Assembly: GCA_001972305.1 (NCBI GenBank) | Contig: BDDD01001656.1 | Span: forward strand, 82,864-146,863 | Length of the DNA stretch: 64,000 bases | From: Cephalotus follicularis | Taxonomy: Eukaryota > Streptophyta > Magnoliopsida > Oxalidales > Cephalotaceae | Reading direction: 5' to 3' | Part shown: positions 1-12,540 of the stretch, piece after piece | How positions within the stretch are numbered: position 1 is the stretch's first letter | Layout: every line of letters begins with the position of its first letter | The notes under the pieces: generated by a model | Databases searched by the model: none | What the model was told of the DNA's origin: nothing | Seen by the model: the letters and a program-made list of their open reading frames with translations, nothing else | Position numbers and translations under genes: made by a program

Positions 1-1781
1 AAAATTCATATCCTTCGAAACATTTATGAAACAATTCAAATCGTCATTTCATCATTCACAGAATCATACTGAGCCACATACATATCACATAACATAAATT
101 TGGCAAGGGAGGCGCTAATTCCACATGCCCACTAGAATTGAAGTGTACGNNNNNNNNNNNNNNNNNNNNNNNNNNNNNNNNNNNNNNNNNNNNNNNNNNN
201 NNNNNNNNNNNNNNNNNNNNNNNNNNNNNNNNNNNNNNNNNNNNNNNNNNNNNNNNNNNNNNNNNNNNNNNNNNNNNNNNNNNNNNNNNNNNNNNNNNNN
301 NNNNNNNNNNNNNNNNNNNNNNNNNNNNNNNNNNNNNNNNNNNNNNNNNNNNNNNNNNNNNNNNNNNNNNNNNNNNNNNNNNNNNNNNNNNNNNNNNNNN
401 NNNNNNNNNNNNNNNNNNNNNNNNNNNNNNNNNNNNNNNNNNNNNNNNNNNNNNNNNNNNNNNNNNNNNNNNNNNNNNNNNNNNNNNNNNNNNNNNNNNN
501 NNNNNNNNNNNNNNNNNNNNNNNNNNNNNNNNNNNNNNNNNNNNNNNNNNNNNNNNNNNNNNNNNNNNNNNNNNNNNNNNNNNNNNNNNNNNNNNNNNNN
601 NNNNNNNNNNNNNNNNNNNNNNNNNNNNNNNNNNNNNNNNNNNNNNNNNNNNNNNNNNNTTTCAATACAGAAACTGTCCAAACATGTATAACATTATACC
701 AAAGGCTTGTACACATATACATATGACACTGTATGGGATTTAGACAGTAGAAAAACACAGAATTAACATGATACTATGACCAGTGGCTAACTCAAAGGAA
801 ATGACAAAGTGACATCTAAACACATGCCTACCTATTACAATCCAATATGCTGTCCAAAGTCATATTCTGTTTCTAAGATCATATTACAACATATACAGAT
901 GCCCAAGGACTAATTAATAGGTCCATAAACCATGACAAAACACAAGGACAGGAATCAAAACTAATTATATTCTCACAGCCTATAAGTAAGAATCGGATGG
1001 CATACAAACCAAAATTAATTAACAATACATAAACACAGAGGAAACCAACCTGATGGATGCCAATCAGTTGTAGAGACACCGAAATCAGAGGACAACAATG
1101 GTTGTTCCAAAAGAAAAACAGGAGAAGAAAAACACATTCAAAACAGCCATTATCTTTATGCATAACAAGTAACATAAACTTTAAACCGAAATATGGATAA
1201 TCAAACCTGATTCCATGAAGAACTTACACCAACAACAAAACGAATTTCCATAATACCAAATAGGCAGTGAGTTTGCAAAGTAAGAGAGAATGGCATATCA
1301 CAATGGCAATGTCACTCTTTAGACAGAAATAGGAGACCGAACCAATTAAGATAAGGAAAACAAGAGGATTTTTGGGAGATGATATGTAAAGAGGAGATTG
1401 AAACCGTGTGAAGAGATTGAGAAGGAGAGAGTTATGGGTGAGGTAGAAGAGAGAAAGGAAAAGAGGGAAAAAAAGAAAAAAAGGAAAAAGGAAAAGAATT
1501 TTAAAAGAAATAAAATAAAGATTTTGTTTTAGTAAATAATTTAAGTTTTAATAAAAGGAATTATAAAACTGATTAATAAAATAAAGTAGGTGAAAATATA
1601 ATCTGTACATAAACATTCCCACATACAAACATACCCAAAAGCCCAGGCTGGTATCAGTCAGCCCAAAACACATAGGCCCAAACACAAGGCAAACGGACTT
1701 CATGACAACAAAAATTAAAAAGTCCAAAAACAAACAGTTAAAAGTCCCTAAAACACATATACGAACAAGCAGGGTATTACA
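1..1781 (-). repeat. 3' LTR of element A (partial)
   Basis: The LTR edge is at 1781, where the minus strand begins TGTAATACCCTG directly after the polypurine tract. The same edge occurs at 9262 in the other LTR. Positions 1-149 are identical to 7025-7173. After the gap, 660-1781 matches the right LTR only loosely and is closer by eye to the LTR at 28699-31454. The left end is outside the window. Confidence 0.85.
150..659. other. Assembly gap (510 N)
   Basis: The sequence is unbroken N. It falls inside the 3' LTR of element A. Judged from the other LTR, the missing stretch should be nearer 1 kb, so the gap length may not be real. Confidence 0.95.
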
Positions 1782-1795
1782 TCCACTCCCCCTTA
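1782..1795 (-). other. Polypurine tract of element A
   Basis: On the minus strand this reads TAAGGGGGAGTGGA and lies immediately before the 3' LTR start. This is the standard place for the primer of plus-strand DNA synthesis in LTR retrotransposons. Confidence 0.85.
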
Positions 1796-1834
1796 GAAAG
1801 GATTTCTTCCTAAAATAACAAACATATACACACC

Positions 1835-3170
1835 TTAAGCAAACAAAGGCGGATATCGCTCCCGAATGTGCTCCTCCAACTCCCAAGTAGCTTCGTGCTC
1901 GGGATGATTCCTCCAAAGAACTTTCACAAAAGGAACGGTCTTGGTACTTGTCACCCGCTCCTGTCGATCCACAATAGCCTCGGCCTCCTCGTGACAAGAT
2001 AGTTCCTCTCGAATACTGTCCAGAGGATAGTGAACCACATGCAAGGGATGATACTAGTAACCCCTCAGCAAAGACACGCGGAACACGTTATGAACGTGTG
2101 CTAACTGTGGAGGCAAAGCTGATCGATAAGCAACCTCGCCTACCTTTTCCAGAACTTCAAAAGGTTCAATATACTGTGGACTCAACTTTCCTTTCAGCCC
2201 AAAATGTCAGACTGCTTTCCAAGGTGAAACTTTTAGGAACACATGTTCACCTACTTTGAACTCCAAGTCCCTCCTATGTCTGTCCGCATAACTTTTCTGT
2301 CTAGATTGTGCTGCCTTCAATATCTCCCTTGCTATTGCCACTTTCCTCGTAGCGATTTGCACTATCTCGGGTCCCTCGATAACTCGCTCTCCAACCTCAT
2401 CCCAACATGTTGGAGCTCGACACTTCCTCCCATAAAGAGCTTCAAACGGAGCCATACGGATGCTAGCGTGCCAATTGTTATTGTAGGCAAACTCTACTAA
2501 GATCAAATACTCGTCCCAATTCTCAGTCCACTCCAACACACAAGACCTTAACCTATCCTCTAAGGTCTGCATGGTCCTCTCAGTCTGCCCATCTGTCTGC
2601 GGATGGAAAGTTGAACTAAAACTGAGCCTCTTACCCCAAGCTTTCTGGAACCCTTTCCAAAACCGCGAAGTGAAACGGGGATCCCTATCCGAAACAATGG
2701 ATACCGGAGTCCCATGGAGTCTCACTATCTCCTGTTCAAACACCTCAGCCAAACGATCGACAGAAAAGTCCTCTCAGATAGCCAAAAAGTGAGCCGATTT
2801 AGTCAATCAATCCACTACTACCCAAATAGCATCGTTCCTTCTGAAAGTTCTCGGTAACCCCGTAACAATGTCCATCGAAATGCTTTCCCATTTCCATACT
2901 GGAACTTCCAAGGGCTGTAACAAACCACTAGGATGCTGGTGCTCAATCTTTACCTGCTGACAGATTAAAAACCTCCCAACATACTTCGCTACATCCCTTT
3001 TCATTCCATTCCACCTGAAGTTCTTCTTCAAGTCTCTATACATTTTCGTAGAACCCGGATGTATAGAAAATGGAGAACTGTGTGCCTTTGATAAAACAGC
3101 ATCTCTGATAGAAGTATTTGCCAGAACACACAATCGACTCCCCAACCATATTACACCATGTTCATCCACA
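1835..3170 (-). pseudogene. Element A integrase and chromodomain region
   Basis: The minus strand encodes an integrase-like sequence. The HHCC zinc-binding start is near 3000-2940. Core motifs include SDRDPRFTSRFW and FHPQTDGQTERT, the typical chromovirus integrase core with its acidic catalytic residues. The far end (about 2044-1835) encodes VKVLWRNHPEHEATWE, typical of the C-terminal chromodomain-like tail of Tekay elements. In the family the integrase inserts the cDNA and the chromodomain is thought to steer insertion to heterochromatin. The region is a fossil with several breaks. Confidence 0.85.
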
Positions 3171-3209
3171 CGAAACTCTGATTGTTTACCCTTTTCAACA
3201 TTATGGACT

Positions 3210-4840
3210 TAGGCCCAAAGATCGCCATCATCACTCTGAGCTATCTTAATCCGAGATATAAGAGTAGCCTCTACATTCATTGCAGCAACAAAACCTTCAG
3301 AACCCTGAACATACAGATTCAAATCCAACCTCTCCATATTGACTATCAACTGTGACTGAGTAAGCAAAGCTGTTACACTCCTAGAGCTCTTTCGACTAAG
3401 AGCATCAGCCATCACGTTTGCTTTACCAGGGTGGTACTGAATATTCAAATCATAGTCCTTCAGAAGCTCTAACCACCTTCTCTGATGCATGTTCAACTCT
3501 TTCTGCGTAAAGATGTTCTTGAGACTCTTATGATCGGTAAAGACGTCACAAGTTTCCCGATACAAGTAGTGCCTCCAGATCTTCAACGTAAATACCACTG
3601 CTGCCAACTCGAGCTCTTGTGTAGGATAGTTCACTTCATAAGGCTTCAACTGTCTTGAAGCATAAGCTATCACATGATCATGTTGCATTAAGACACACCC
3701 CAAACCCTTCTTGGAAGCATCACTATAAATCTGGTATCCACCCGACCCAGATGGTAAACGAAGAATCGGTGCCGACATAAGACCATTATTCAGTTTCTCG
3801 AAGGTTGCTTCTCGCTCTTCATTCCATTCAAACTTAGCTCCCTTTCTCATAAGCTGAGTTAGTGGTAAGGCTATAGAGGAAAACCCTTTCACAAATCGCC
3901 TATAGTATCCAGCCAAACCCAAGAAGCGCCTAACCTCCGTCACTGTGGTAGGTCTCGGCCATTTAGTAATAGCCTCAACTTTAGCAGGATCCACACAGAT
4001 ACCTTCAGCTGTAACCACATGACCCAAAAATGCCACCTGTTCCAACCAGAACACATAGTTCGAAAACTTCGCGTAAAGTTGATTTCTCCTCAGAATACTC
4101 TGCACAATGCGAAGCTGTTCTTCATGCTCTTCCTTCGACTTGGAATACACAAGAATGTCATCTATGAACACAATCACAAACTGATCCAAGTACTCATGGA
4201 ACACCCTATTTATCAAATCCATGAAAACTGCCGGTGCATTAGTGAGTCCGAAAGGCATCACCAAAAACTCATAATGCCCATACTGAGTACGGAAAGCAGT
4301 TTTAGGCACATCTTCATCCTTTATACGAAGCTGATGATATCCCGATCTCAAATCGATCTTCGAGAAATACCGAGCACCTTGGAGTTGATCAAACAAGTCA
4401 TCAATCCTTGGTAGCAGGTATTTATTCCAAATAGTAATTCGGTTTAACTCTCTGTAGTCTATGCATAACCTCATAGACCCGTCTTTCTTCTTCACAAAAG
4501 AACCGGAGCACCCCACGACGAAACACTAGGCCAAATGAAACCCCGATCCAACAGCTCTTGCAACTGTTCCTTCAACTCTTGCAGTTCCAACGGTGCCATT
4601 CTGTAAGGTGCCTTAGATAGAGGTGCCGCTCCAGGAATGAGTTCGATGGTAAACTCCACTTCCCGTTGCGGTGGTAAACCCGGTAATTCATCCGAAAACA
4701 CATCAGAAAATTCTCTAACCACAGGATAGTCTTCAAGGTGAGGCTCAGCCTTTGAGACATCCTCCACCACAGCTAAGAAACCTTCAGCGCCCCTAGCCAC
4801 CAATTTCCTAGCCTTCAGAGTTAATATAACTTTCACTTCT
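3210..4840 (-). pseudogene. Element A reverse transcriptase and RNase H region
   Basis: The minus strand encodes the palm motifs of a gypsy reverse transcriptase: [34 protein letters not shown] and the catalytic FIDDILVYS near 4165. The RNase H motifs YSDAS, FTDHKSL and [15 protein letters not shown] follow between about 3780 and 3400. The approach to the RT, DELPGLPPQREVEF, is characteristic of plant chromoviruses. In an active element this enzyme makes the cDNA. Most of the RT and RNase H reads as one long open stretch, so this is the best preserved part of element A. Confidence 0.9.
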
Positions 4841-5044
4841 TTTCTCGGCTGTGAACCCTAATAAACAAAATCAGGTCTATTCACATCCCCAAACAGAATC
4901 CTCCGAGCGTAGCAGTCGATCGTAGCTCGATGTCGATCCAACCAGTTCATACCCATAATCATATCGAAGTCATACATGACTATAGGCAAAAGATCCGCAT
5001 CATGAACCCGATCATCAAAAACAAGAGGACAAGCATAAAAAACA

Positions 5045-5720
5045 CTAAGATATCACAACAGAAGAACACGTAGGGGTCAAAAGAACCAAAGCTGTATCAA
5101 GCAACTGTGAAGACATCCCAAGATGCCAAACAAAAGACCTCGCTACAACCGAGTGGGTCGATCCAGTATCATATAAAACATAAGCCCTACGGTTACCAAC
5201 AGAAATAAAGCCTGAAACAGTACCTGGTGCATTTGCAGCCTGCTGAGTTGTGATAGCAAAGACACGACCTCCCACATTGCACTGTCCATGATCTGCATTA
5301 TTCCCCTTCCTTTCTTTCGCACGAGGGTTAGGACAATCCTTCACGAAATGCCCTTTCTGACCACACACAAATAGGCCCCGATAGCCTTGTAGCACACTCC
5401 CACCGGATGCTGTCTACCACACACATCACACTTGGCAATCTGGACATCCGCAGCTCCCTGTGTCTGCCTCTGATCATTACCGGGCTGTTGCTGTCCCCGG
5501 TTATCATTCCTCTTCCCACACTTGCCATTCCTATTCTTATTATTCTGCCCAGAACCTTGCCCCTGAGAATCTCCTCTGTTTCGCTTTCTGTCACTCTCCT
5601 GACGAGCTGCCTGGAAATCTAACCTTTCCAGCTCTATGTTCTTTGCCGTATTAGCCACTTCAGAAACATCAGCAAACCTGGTGTTGATCAGTTTACCCCG
5701 GAGCTGGTAATGCAATTTCC
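5045..5720 (-). pseudogene. Element A zinc-knuckle and protease region
   Basis: The minus strand encodes cysteine-rich knuckle motifs (CDVCGRQHPVGVC and CGQKGHFVKDC) followed by an aspartic protease with the active-site motif DTGSTHS near 5165. Zinc knuckles bind element RNA and the protease matures Gag-Pol. The order gag, knuckle, protease is that of Ty3/gypsy. The region is a fossil with several overlapping frames. Confidence 0.85.
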
Positions 5721-5730
5721 ACTTAAACTT

Positions 5731-6378
5731 TTATGCATGCTCCAATGCTGTCCCCGCCACGGACCCAGCAAAACCAGCAAGCCTAGTGAAACGAGTCAGA
5801 AATTCTGTCACCGACTCTCCATCCTTCTGTCTGGTATTGATAAACTCTCTGGCGTAAGCCTCCTTATCAGCAGTGGGAAAGTACTGCTGATAAAAGACCT
5901 CGCAAAACTCAGACCAGGTCAAAGTCTTCGCATAGTTTCCACCCTTAGCCAAAACCATAGCTTTCCACCATTTCTGAGCATCACCCTCAAGCTTGTACAA
6001 AGCTAACTTAATCTTCTGTTCATCACTACAACCAAGCACATCAAAAATCTTGTCCATATGAGCAACCCAGTGCTCAGCCTCCACAGGAATCATGGCTGAG
6101 CTGAAAGGTTGCGGTCTCTACTTCTGGAACCGCTCTAGACAAATATAAGTGGGCGTATCGGTCCTGTCCCCGGCATCTCTTCCCAACTGGACATCAGCTA
6201 GAGCATCGTTAGCAACAACTGGCTCCCTACAGCCCTGGTTCTCATTCTGCTCACTCAACACGCGTCGTACCTCCTGAGCGACCGCCTGACGTACAAGCTC
6301 CTCCATAGTAGGCTCATTTCTGACTCCCTGAGCCTCCACGGGTGCAGTCCTCCGAGCAGCGTTCCTTGTACGTGCCAT
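5731..6378 (-). pseudogene. Element A gag region
   Basis: The minus strand starts with MARTRNAARRTAPVEAQGV, a basic start typical of Tekay Gag, and continues into a retrotransposon capsid domain with motifs HWVAHMDKIFDVL, YKLEGDAQKWWKA and FYQQYFPTA. The start lies about 150 bases inside the primer-binding site, as expected. The capsid would package element RNA. The region is broken. Confidence 0.85.
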
Positions 6379-6530
6379 CTACGAAAAGGCACCCAAAACA
6401 TAAAACATCACAAGGAACCAAAAACCAAAGCAGAAACATATCCTAGAATCAAAACCGAAACAGCTTAACCCAGTGTCTACCCAATCTCACAGGTCAAACC
6501 TAGTTAGGTCTTCTCAGGAAACAAAACCTA

Positions 6531-6544
6531 ATTCTCTGATACCA
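6531..6544 (-). other. Primer-binding site of element A
   Basis: On the minus strand this reads TGGTATCAGAGAAT and lies six bases inside the 5' LTR edge at 6550. TGGTATCAGAG is complementary to the 3' end of plant initiator tRNA-Met. Confidence 0.85.
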
Positions 6545-6549
6545 AAATC

Positions 6550-9262
6550 TGTAACACCCCCGGACGGCGGGAGTCGTCACAGGACAATATACATACATAA
6601 CCCATCATAACATATCTGAACATAACATTATTTATTAGCCAAAAACAGCCAAAAACGTGGCAGTCTTACCTTAACACTAAAACTTAACAATTTAACATAT
6701 TAAGTAACTGCGGAAAAACTCAAAACATAATCCAGTTCCAAAATTAAAACATAAAAACATAATTATCAGTGTTTTATGACCACTAGACATAACATAGGGA
6801 TCACACTCCTAGTGATCCTAACACATAAGGTGGTCATCACTCTTTCACACTTTCCCCTGCTGCTCCTCAAAACCTGCCGCATGGAAAACAAAAACGCGGC
6901 TGAGCAAACCTCAGTACGGATAAGGGAAATAAAATAGTAAACGATAATTTAAAAACAGTAATAATTCAATAAACTTCATAATGAAAATCTTAAACAGTTA
7001 AAATAGTTTAATCATATTCAAATACAAAATTCATATCCTTCGAAACATTTATGAAACAATTCAAATCGTCATTTCATCATTCACAGAATCATACTGAGCC
7101 ACATACATATCACATAACATAAATTTGGCAAGGGAGGCGCTAATTCCACATGCCCACTAGAATTGAAGTGTACGGCACTACACAAATCAATTCTCACATA
7201 ACACATATCCGATCATACCTCGGATCACATATCTGATCACATCTCAGATCACATAAACTAGAATCTATTCATACGCCTCTATCATACATAGCGGATCCAT
7301 AAATCCACCTCATGGGATTTATTCATAACACTCAGAGACGCCGTAGACTAATCACACCGCTACGGAAGTGTCGCGTCCCCATGCCAGGCCCACGACATGC
7401 CTATGGTACGCCCCATAGGTGGGTACAATACTCAGTATTCAATTCAAAAATATTGATTTATCAAAATCAATTTAAAATCTCATAAAATATGCTTTCACAA
7501 AACATATCGGAAGACCGCTCACAACGGTATCATAACATACTTTTCATAACATATCGTATCATTTCATATCATATGTATAAAGTCAGAATCATTTAAAATG
7601 TCAAACCAACTTTGTTTTCGAAACATGTCAAAACATAATCAATTTCATAATCGAAGAAGCATAGTAAAACTGTTTTCAGTTTGAAATATCAGATAGCCAA
7701 GGAATAGAAAATCCATACCTTATGCGTTTACAATGCACTTACGGATAGATGATTCCACAAACTTCACTTGAGGCACAACAATCTAAAGACACCAAAGCCA
7801 TACGTATAAGAGTCTAAAACACACCAGAAACGTTAAACAGACTCTTAACAGTGTTTGGAAAAGACTCGGATCGATTCGAGGAACAAACGAAGCAAAACAG
7901 TTGAAAACAGTACATTTCTGGACAAAACAGTCGACTATTACAGAGCACCAGCCGACTGGGGAAACTTGGCAGTCGACTAATCACAAGGGCCAGTCGACTA
8001 CTCAAACCAGCATGCAGACAGTCGACTGGTTCATAGATCCAGTCGACTACTCAACCTAAGACAGTGAACTGTGTTCATATGGCAGTCGGCTGTTCATCCA
8101 ATCCAGCCGATTGTCCACAGGAACAGCCGAATGTTCTGGATGACAGAACAGTAGGTAACTGGACAATTCAATACAGAAACGAGTTCTAATGATTTCTACA
8201 TTAAACAAGAGACACATGTACATAATTATATGACATAGTATGACATTTTGGTGACATAGAAACACATAATCGACATAGAAATATCTGGACAGTGACTTAT
8301 CTTTAAGAGAAAGCAAGAAAACATGCATACATATATGTCCTGATTCTGCCCATTGCTAATTACAGATGTTATAAAACCAGCCGTGACAAGTTTTAGAGCA
8401 TATTACACATGTTAACAGACTGACTAACACTATGACTAAACATATAAACATAGGAATTGAAACCGAAGGACAATAAGAGCATAAAACTCAAATCATCAAA
8501 TTGCAGCAAAACCATTACAGAAAGGAACGAATTAACTGACCTGTAATGGTATAAAAAACACAGAAAATAGCAGAAGGAACACTAGCACACACTCACAATC
8601 GGCTGTGAACAAAACAGGGCCAAAGAAAAACCAAAACAAGGACATACTTAGCAAACCAAATGAATTTAACTCATAAGACCAACAAAAGGATTAAATTTAC
8701 CTCTTCAGAGTTGAGGAAACGATTATATAGCAGCTTACACAGACCCCACAAGGCAGAATTCGACAATGGCACTTGCAAGAAGGATGAAGGCATATAAAAA
8801 GACAAGGACACTCACAAAAGGAAAAGGGGACAAAAATTTGCTAAAAAGGGAAGAAGGGAGGATTTTCAAGGGATTTAGAAAAGGAAAAAGGAATTGAAAA
8901 TGAGTAGAATTAATGAGGGAGAGGGAGGGCTTCGGGAGAAAGGAGAAGGAAGAAAGGAAATAGGAAGAAAAAAGGAAAGAAAAATAAAAGGAAAAGAAAA
9001 TAAATAAAATAAAAGGATTGAAATAAAAGGATTTTTAAAATAAGAAAAATTGTTTTAATAAAATAAAATGTTGATAAAATAATAATAAACCCAACCCAAC
9101 ATAGCATAACATATCCAAAATTCGGACTGGTATCAATCAGCCCAAATCACATAGGCTCAAAACATAGGGCGATCGGAATTTAAAAATCAACAAAATTTAA
9201 AAGCCCGAAAACAAAAACATACAAATCCGTAAAACACATTTACGAACAGACAGGGTATTACA
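6550..9262 (-). repeat. 5' LTR of element A
   Basis: The ends are TGTAAC and ATTACA on the plus strand (TG...CA), giving 2713 bases. The inner edge sits beside the primer-binding site. The LTR holds a conserved block near 7262-7440 with a short hairpin, and an array of CAGTCGACTG-like palindromes near 7925-8135. It has no coding content that I accept. Confidence 0.9.
7925..8135. repeat. Array of CAGTCGACTG-like palindromes
   Basis: About nine copies of a 10-base near-palindrome (CAGTCGACTG and variants CAGCCGACTG, CAGTCGGCTG) are spaced about 15-30 bases apart inside the 5' LTR of element A. Spacers differ from each other. Confidence 0.85.
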
Positions 9263-10969
9263 TTCCAGCCTATGACAGGGTCAATACAATATCGATGAAC
9301 TACAACCATCGGAGAGCTACTATACCATTAGGGAGCTACAACCCTCTAGTAGTACCAATCGTCAATAATAAGAGTACTGCTCATCAGCATGTCAAACAAT
9401 AAATGATACGATCTACGAAATGGGTGGACAAAGTCGATAGCCTAACATGCCGATGTGGGTAAGAAGGTTTCTCTATAGGATTCATACAATACAACCAATC
9501 AATCTGTCAGTACAATACCAATAAGTGGTGATGTCTAATGGAGAAATGGGAATGTGCGTCCAACGTTCTAAACTTAGACTCACAACACTTATGACTCAAT
9601 CAATCAATCAATCAATAGCCAATAGACTGTGACAATCAATTAACGAGATAGGAAAGAACATATGTCCAGCCAAAGAAAGTCACTGGGTCGTTGCCTATGG
9701 TTCAAGCTATCACTTTATCAATTCAATCTTTAAAAACTATGGAAAACTGTGTTTCAAATGCTTGAATACCTCATGTGAGGCTCCGGTCAAGCAGAAATGT
9801 AGAAAGAAGTTGAAAACTAGCTTTAAAATCATCAATTTTCCAAAACAGGACGTTAGGCATCAACGCTATAGATATACAAGTCGACGCTTAACATTCGCTT
9901 TCAACAATAGGTTGATGAGCATCAACGCCCTTGGACGAAGGCGTCGACGCGCATCGCGTTTTAAAAAACTAGTAGGTTTAAGCGTGACGTAGGCGTCGAC
10001 GCGCATCACCTTCTATATACAAGTGGGTTTAGACGTTGATGTCCTTGAGTCAAGGTGTCGACGCATATACCAAAAACGTCAACACCGAGATGGCTGGTAT
10101 GATTTGCGTCGACGTTTTTTCTGGGAAAAGGAAATCCCAGATCGTAGGCGTCAACACAAAAGATACGCGTTGACACTAACGTCAGATAAAACAGTTCAAA
10201 AGCATCAAGGCGTCAACGCCAATTGGCTAGGCGTCGACTTCTGAGCTGGGGTAAAACCTGTTTTCAGTAGAAAAATAGCCGATCTCATGTCAAAATCCAT
10301 TTTAAAGTGATTCTTTGAAAACCAAGGGTTAAAATCAGTCTTTTAAGGTTAGTAAAACTTGTTACAACCTTCAATTTATAGTTTCAATCTCTCTATATCA
10401 GTAGGTCAAGGATTTAATTAAAAACCCTTATTCCACAATTCTATACAATAGAATCACTCAATCATTCAATTCAATCAATCCATCATGCTAGCAGTAGGCA
10501 ATTCAAGTAGAGAAATCCTACATATAATTGGAGTTTCAACAGTTGAGCTTCCAATCAAACAATCGCTAAAAATACCCCAAGAACTCGCTGCTTTCTTGCT
10601 CAAACGGCAAAGCTAGCTTGCAATTGTTATCTTGTTGATGGAGAAACTAGTCCAGGAGCTACCAGGGAGATGGAGCAAGGTTGCCTAGCTAGGGAGAGGA
10701 AGAGAAGGGTCTAGAGAGGAGAAGAAGAATGAGAAATGGGAGAATGAGAGAAAAGGGTTTGAGAGATGACTTATATAGTCAATTCAGCCAGTTCTCCGAA
10801 ACTCAACCCAAATATCCCGACTATACATGCATACGGTCCATATGATAAACAATAGGTATATGAATAACTCAATCCAATACAGTAAAATATAGTTCAATAC
10901 AATTCAACACAGTACAATACGGTACAATATATGCATGAACAGTACAAAAAGGGAATTCGGGTCGTTACA
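9263..10969 (-). repeat. Gypsy LTR fragment L (minus)
   Basis: The right edge at 10969 reads TGTAACGACCCG on the minus strand, a usual start of a plant gypsy LTR. The left edge is the insertion point of element A, so the rest of this LTR should lie left of the window. It contains a (TCAA)n run near 9594-9616 and a GCGTCGACGC-type array at 9840-10240. No internal element sequence follows on the right; a copia gag begins at once. Confidence 0.65.
9840..10240. repeat. Array of GCGTCGACGC-like palindromes in LTR L
   Basis: About a dozen copies of GCGTCGACGC and decayed forms (GCATCAACGC, GCGTCAACGC, GCGTTGACAC) occur at irregular spacing. An arginine-rich open frame across this stretch is a by-product of the array. 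Confidence 0.8.
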
Positions 10970-11249
10970 TCCTTTGTTTCAAAGAAGTTTTGATAAAGCT
11001 TGACATTATTCATTTCCTCATATCCTAAGCTGGCTTTATCGAAAAATGCATATTAGCATCCCTAAAAGGTTTTCTAATTTTTCACTACTATTGGAAAACT
11101 TTGAGAAAGTTTTCTTTAAAGAATCTATTTCAATTTTAAGATTTTCCTTCTCTTTTTCTAAGAAATGCATTTCATTTTCCAAAAAAATCCATTTTAATTT
11201 CTTTAGAATTATCTTTCTTAGATAGAGCGATTGATTTTAATTCATCATT

Positions 11250-12412
11250 TTAGTTGGTTAAACTTTTGACCTTTTTCTTTAAAGAAGCTATAATGGAACT
11301 ATATTTTTCAACAATAATAACAAGTTCGTCATAGCTTACCTCATCATTGTACTCTTCTTCTTCTTCCTCAATGGCCATCAAAGCCAATTGAGCCACTTCT
11401 TCATGTGATTCCTCATCTGAGCTCGACTCATCACTATCATACCAAGTAGCAAGAATAGCTTTCTTCTTCTTCAAATGCTCCTTCTTTTTGAGTCTTGGGC
11501 AATCACTTTTGTAGTGCCCTGGTTTGTTGCATTCAAAGCATATGATTTCTTCAAGCTTGCTTGATTTTCCCTTTTGATGAATTTTCTTGTTTGGTTTACC
11601 ACCAAATTTCTTCTTGCTTGCAAGGAATTTTTTGAACTTCTTTGTGATAAAAGTAAGCTCTTCATCACTATCATCTTCGTAATCTTCAATTGTTGATGAC
11701 TTCAAGGCTACATCCTTTTTCTTCCTTTTCTCGTTCTCTTCATCATGATCCTTCTTTAGCAATGATAGCTCATGTGTCATTAGAGACCCTAGAAGATCCT
11801 CCAAAGGAAGGGTGTTGAGGTCTTTCGCTTCCTCAATTGCCGTCACTTTAGGCATCCACGCCCTTGGTAAACACCTAGGAATTTTCCTTACCATTTCACT
11901 GTTAGAATAGATTTTATCCAAAGATTGCAAAGCATTTATAATATTGGTAAATCTAGTGAACATGGAATTGATATCTTCATTTTCGTTAATGGTAAACATT
12001 TCATATTATGAACTAACATACTAATCTTAGCTTCTTTGACTTTATTGGTACCTTCATAGGTAACCTCAACTCTATTCCACATGTCTTTAGCTGAAACACA
12101 AGATGAAACTCTATTAAAATCACTATAATTTATAGCACAAATTATGATTTTTTAGCTTTAGCGTTCATTTGAACTCTCCTCCTATCTTCATCGTTATAAC
12201 TACTTCTAGGTTTTGGAATAGCGTCACCATTTTCATTTCAAATAGTGGTCAAGTTTGGACCGTCAACAATGAGGTCCCACAAATTATAATCTAAGGATTG
12301 AATGAAAATGGTCATCTTAGCCTTCCAATGGCTATAATTGTTTCCATCAAAAATATGGTGGCTTGGAGATGTTTTGGCTTTCTCCAGAATTCAAGTTCAT
12401 GGCCATTGTGAA
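11250..12412 (-). pseudogene. N1 copia gag (UBN2 type) remnant
   Basis: The minus strand encodes a UBN2-type copia Gag: a start resembling MAMNLNS near 12410, then FTINENEDINSMFTRFTNII, a lysine-rich part, one CCHC knuckle (CFECNKPGHYKSDC), ATWYDSDESSSDEE and a coiled-coil-like tail. A stretch of about 250 codons (11250-11999) reads open, while the N-terminal part is broken. It closely parallels the gag of N3 at 37.9-39.2 kb. Confidence 0.8.
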
Positions 12413-12540
12413 TCTTTAAGGCTCTAACAATTAAGAATTCTTATTGAACTTTTTCTGAATATCAAATTAAACTATAGAAATAATACAAACAAACAAGAAT
12501 TATCAAACAATATAACCAACAGAGAGAGTTAGAGAGTTCA

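Larger units (their letters stand above)
1..9262 (-). mobile_element. Element A: Tekay/Del-type Ty3/gypsy chromovirus, minus strand
   Basis: Seen: reading the minus strand from right to left there is an LTR (6550-9262), a primer-binding site matching initiator tRNA-Met, gag, CCHC zinc knuckles, an aspartic protease, reverse transcriptase, RNase H, integrase, a chromodomain-like tail, a polypurine tract and a second LTR (1-1781) cut by the window edge. Family knowledge: this order with integrase after RNase H defines Ty3/gypsy, and a C-terminal chromodomain in an element with long LTRs fits Tekay/Del chromoviruses. The element is a fossil with roughly half a dozen breaks in its coding part. 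It was inserted into an older LTR, which resumes at 9263. Its left end lies outside the window, so the target duplication cannot be checked. Confidence 0.9.

Noticed and set aside
115-758. Open frames of about 190-210 codons on both strands across 115-758
   Set aside because: They consist of undetermined bases; the frame is open only because of the gap.
9762-10244. Two arginine-rich open frames on the plus strand
   Set aside because: They are produced by the GCGTCGACGC array, show no family motif and lie antisense inside an LTR.
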